In this document: positions 5,309-6,585 of the stretch, piece by piece
Layout of the letters: every line of letters begins with the position of its first letter
Numbering within the stretch: position 1 is the stretch's first letter
Assembly (NCBI GenBank): GCA_030609125.1
Contig: JAUWCW010000112.1
Location: forward strand, 1-6,585
Source: Candidatus Rokuibacteriota bacterium
GTDB lineage: Bacteria; JAUVQV01
Direction: 5' to 3'
DNA length: 6,585 bases
The notes under the pieces: model-generated
Told to the model about the DNA's origin: nothing
What the model saw: the letters and a program-made list of their open reading frames with translations, nothing else
Databases searched by the model: none
Translations under genes and position numbers: made by a program

Positions 5309-6462
5309 GTCAGATTCTTCAGCAAACCTTCCAGACTCAGGAACCGCACCTTCAATCCCCCGGGCAGCGTCCGGCGGAAGGACCGGTCCACATCCTGCGC
5401 CACCACCAGGTTCTCCCCCTCGGGGTGGCGGCGGCGGAACGCCTGGACTCCCGCGGGAGCGAAGCCGGCGGCGGACCACTTGCATTCCAGGGCGACTGGA
5501 GGCCTGCCGCGCTTCTTGATAACAAAATCCACCTCGTGCCCACTCTTGTCGCGCCAGTAAAGAATCTGCCGGTTCTGAGTCCGGGCCATTATCTCGTTGA
5601 GGACATAGTGTTCCCAGAGAATTCCGAGGTCCTCGCCGCGAAGCTTTTCCCATCCCCGGAAGAAGCAGACAAAGCCGGTGTCAAAGCCGTACACCTTGGG
5701 AGCCGCCACGATCTCCGTCACTTTCCTCCCCGAAAAGGGGCGCACCACGTGGGCGACCAGGGTCGACTCGAGAACGGAGAGGTAGTTCGACACCGTTGTG
5801 CGGCTGATCTCGCAGGGCCGCGCGTAGCGGGTCGCCTCGAAAATGGCGCCGCTGTTGACGAGAAGGAGTTCCAGGAGCTTCATGAAGGAGGTGCGACGCT
5901 CCAGTCGGAAGAGCTCCATGATGTCCTTGGCCCAGTAGGAATCAAACCATTCCTGGTACTCGCGCTCCCTGCTGCGGGCGGCGAGGAAGAACGGGGGCAG
6001 CCCCCCCCGGTGAAAGCGATGACGCAGGTCTGTGTTGCCGAAAGGCTCCAGGTCGGCGTGCGTCAGCGGTGTCAGCCAGATCTCGGCCTTTCTTCCCGTG
6101 AGGGTGTCCCGAAACTTGCGCGAAGCCTGCAGTGTTGACGAACCGGTGGCGAGGATGCGCACATCGGGATAATGATCGGCGGCAATCTTGAGAATCGATG
6201 TCGGGTCGGAGAGGCGGTGGATCTCGTCGAGAACAACTCTCTTGCCGCCTCTGTGCTCCAGGAATGACTCGGGATCTTCCAGCATGCGGCGCACCCGGGG
6301 GAGCTCGCAGTCCAGGTACTCGATCTTCTCGAGGCTTCGGCACAGAAACGTCTTTCCGACTCTTCTGACGCCGTATAGCCACACGACGGAGTGGCGTCGC
6401 CAGGCGCTTTCCAGCTTCCGGATCCAGAAAGGTCTCTTAACCATATGCAAGCGTCTTATCAT
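5305..6462 (-). CDS. AAA_14/DUF4143 family ATPase 4
   Basis: This is a 385-residue protein from ATG 6462, or 379 residues from ATG 6444. Numbering from 6462, Walker A is GVRRVGKT (31-38) and Walker B is RVVLDE (75-80) followed by IH. The sensor-like strand ILATGSS spans 103-109 and an RGGLP motif follows near 152. A winged-helix-like segment (CEISRTTVSNYLSVLE) comes next. The nuclease-like signature is E284, E310-V-D312 and E326-C-K328. Related proteins, as I recall, begin just before the KRPFW segment, which favours the second ATG (6444). Neither start has a good ribosome site, and a possible -10 (TATGAT, 6463-6458) overlaps the first ATG; the outer start is given as a bound. The gene contains a run of eight G on its coding strand (6001-6008). 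Its TGA overlaps the ATG of the ligase gene by 4 bp, suggesting coupled translation. The family is secure; the role is unknown. Confidence 0.93.
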   Translation of the reverse strand: MIRRLHMVKRPFWIRKLESAWRRHSVVWLYGVRRVGKTFLCRSLEKIEYLDCELPRVRRMLEDPESFLEHRGGKRVVLDEIHRLSDPTSILKIAADHYPDVRILATGSSTLQASRKFRDTLTGRKAEIWLTPLTHADLEPFGNTDLRHRFHRGGLPPFFLAARSREREYQEWFDSYWAKDIMELFRLERRTSFMKLLELLLVNSGAIFEATRYARPCEISRTTVSNYLSVLESTLVAHVVRPFSGRKVTEIVAAPKVYGFDTGFVCFFRGWEKLRGEDLGILWEHYVLNEIMARTQNRQILYWRDKSGHEVDFVIKKRGRPPVALECKWSAAGFAPAGVQAFRRRHPEGENLVVAQDVDRSFRRTLPGGLKVRFLSLEGLLKNLT

Positions 6463-6468
6463 ATGGTT
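6439..6468. promoter_or_regulatory. Dyad AACCATATG-N12-CATATGGTT over the start of ATPase 4
   Basis: Perfect 9-bp arms (6439-6447 and 6460-6468) are separated by 12 bp, so the arm centres are 21 bp apart, about two helical turns. The dyad covers both candidate start codons (6462 and 6444) and a possible -10 hexamer (TATGAT on the - strand). This is an operator-like arrangement; the binding protein is unknown. Confidence 0.45.
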
Positions 6469-6475
6469 CTACTAC

Positions 6476-6493
6476 ATGCAAGGCTAGTTGCAT
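6476..6493. promoter_or_regulatory. Second dyad ATGCAA-N6-TTGCAT upstream of ATPase 4
   Basis: This is a perfect 6-bp inverted repeat with a 6-bp centre, 14 bp upstream of the ATG at 6462 (7 bp from the dyad at 6439-6468). The same ATGCAA word recurs at 6445-6450 inside that dyad and at 2579-2584 in front of ATPase 3. It may be part of a shared regulatory code or of a promoter too degenerate to assign. Confidence 0.4.
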
Positions 6494-6512
6494 TTGGTAG
6501 CGGTGCGAGAAT

Positions 6513-6570
6513 CGTCAGATCCCTCGGTGGAGTTTATGCTGAGCAAAGTCAACGTGCTCGGGATGACAGG
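6513..6570 (+). repeat. Type II repeat, copy d (long form)
   Basis: It has the same ends as copies b and c (CGTCAGATCCCTCGG and CTCGGGATGACAGG), but the centre is longer by about 24 bp and contains CTGAGCAAAGTC. It is fused to a type I fragment at its right end, the two sharing the bases GG. Confidence 0.65.
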
Positions 6571-6584
6571 GCGTTCATTTTCAT
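6569..6584 (+). repeat. Type I intergenic repeat, copy 5 (partial)
   Basis: GGGCGTTCATTTTCAT matches 2448-2463 exactly, but the left part (AAAGATGGTGCC) is replaced by the end of type II copy d. The unit may continue past the window edge. Confidence 0.6.
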
Positions 6585-6585
6585 T

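Noticed and set aside
5309-5653. N-terminal extension of the ligase frame to ATG 5653
   Set aside because: The extension lies within ATPase 4 and reads as Arg/Gly/Pro-rich, non-family sequence; the ATGA overlap and hydrophobic N-terminus support 5308.
2-6462. Toxin-antitoxin or named defence system
   Set aside because: No partner gene of a known system is present; the AAA_14/DUF4143 family alone does not establish such a role.

Overview
This is a GC-rich bacterial window dominated by one protein family. Four separate P-loop ATPases of the AAA_14/DUF4143 architecture (COG1373-type) lie within 6.6 kb, together with one membrane protein of the O-antigen ligase/polymerase family (Wzy_C). The ligase implies a cell envelope with lipopolysaccharide or exopolysaccharide, so a Gram-negative organism. 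Its motifs and the repeats between the genes recall Desulfobacterota (Desulfuromonas/Geobacter-like), but this placement rests on recognition only and is low confidence.

Layout. On the + strand, positions 2-1093 hold the C-terminal part of ATPase 1, whose Walker A lies left of the window. ATPase 2 is at 1240-2361, with a TTG start. ATPase 3 is at 2606-3760 behind a very good sigma-70-like promoter that leaves essentially no leader. On the - strand, ATPase 4 (5305-6462 or 6444) is followed by the ligase gene (3884-5308), whose start codon overlaps the ATPase stop as ATGA. ATPase 3 and the ligase converge on a 123-bp intergenic stretch at 3761-3883. No stretch longer than 300 bases lacks a gene.

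Intergenic DNA. All four gaps carry the same short repeats. Type I has a GGTGCC-T/G-GGC core followed by TCATTTTCA; there are four full copies and one partial copy, all in the same orientation. Type II is a CAGATTCC...GGAATGACA-like imperfect dyad, with four copies in three gaps. One gap also has a CGCAGGTT/AACCTGCG palindrome. The start regions of ATPases 3 and 4 are AT-rich and contain operator-like dyads built from ATGCAA/T and CATATG.

How the parts work together. The ATPases belong to different subfamilies rather than being recent duplicates, and all keep a PD-(D/E)XK-like C-terminal signature; the three with a visible P-loop also have an intact Walker A. Their cellular role is not established. 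The combination of divergent paralogues, junction repeats, an independent leaderless promoter and insertion next to a surface-polysaccharide gene suggests an accessory island that accumulates these ATPases as cassettes. That interpretation is inference.
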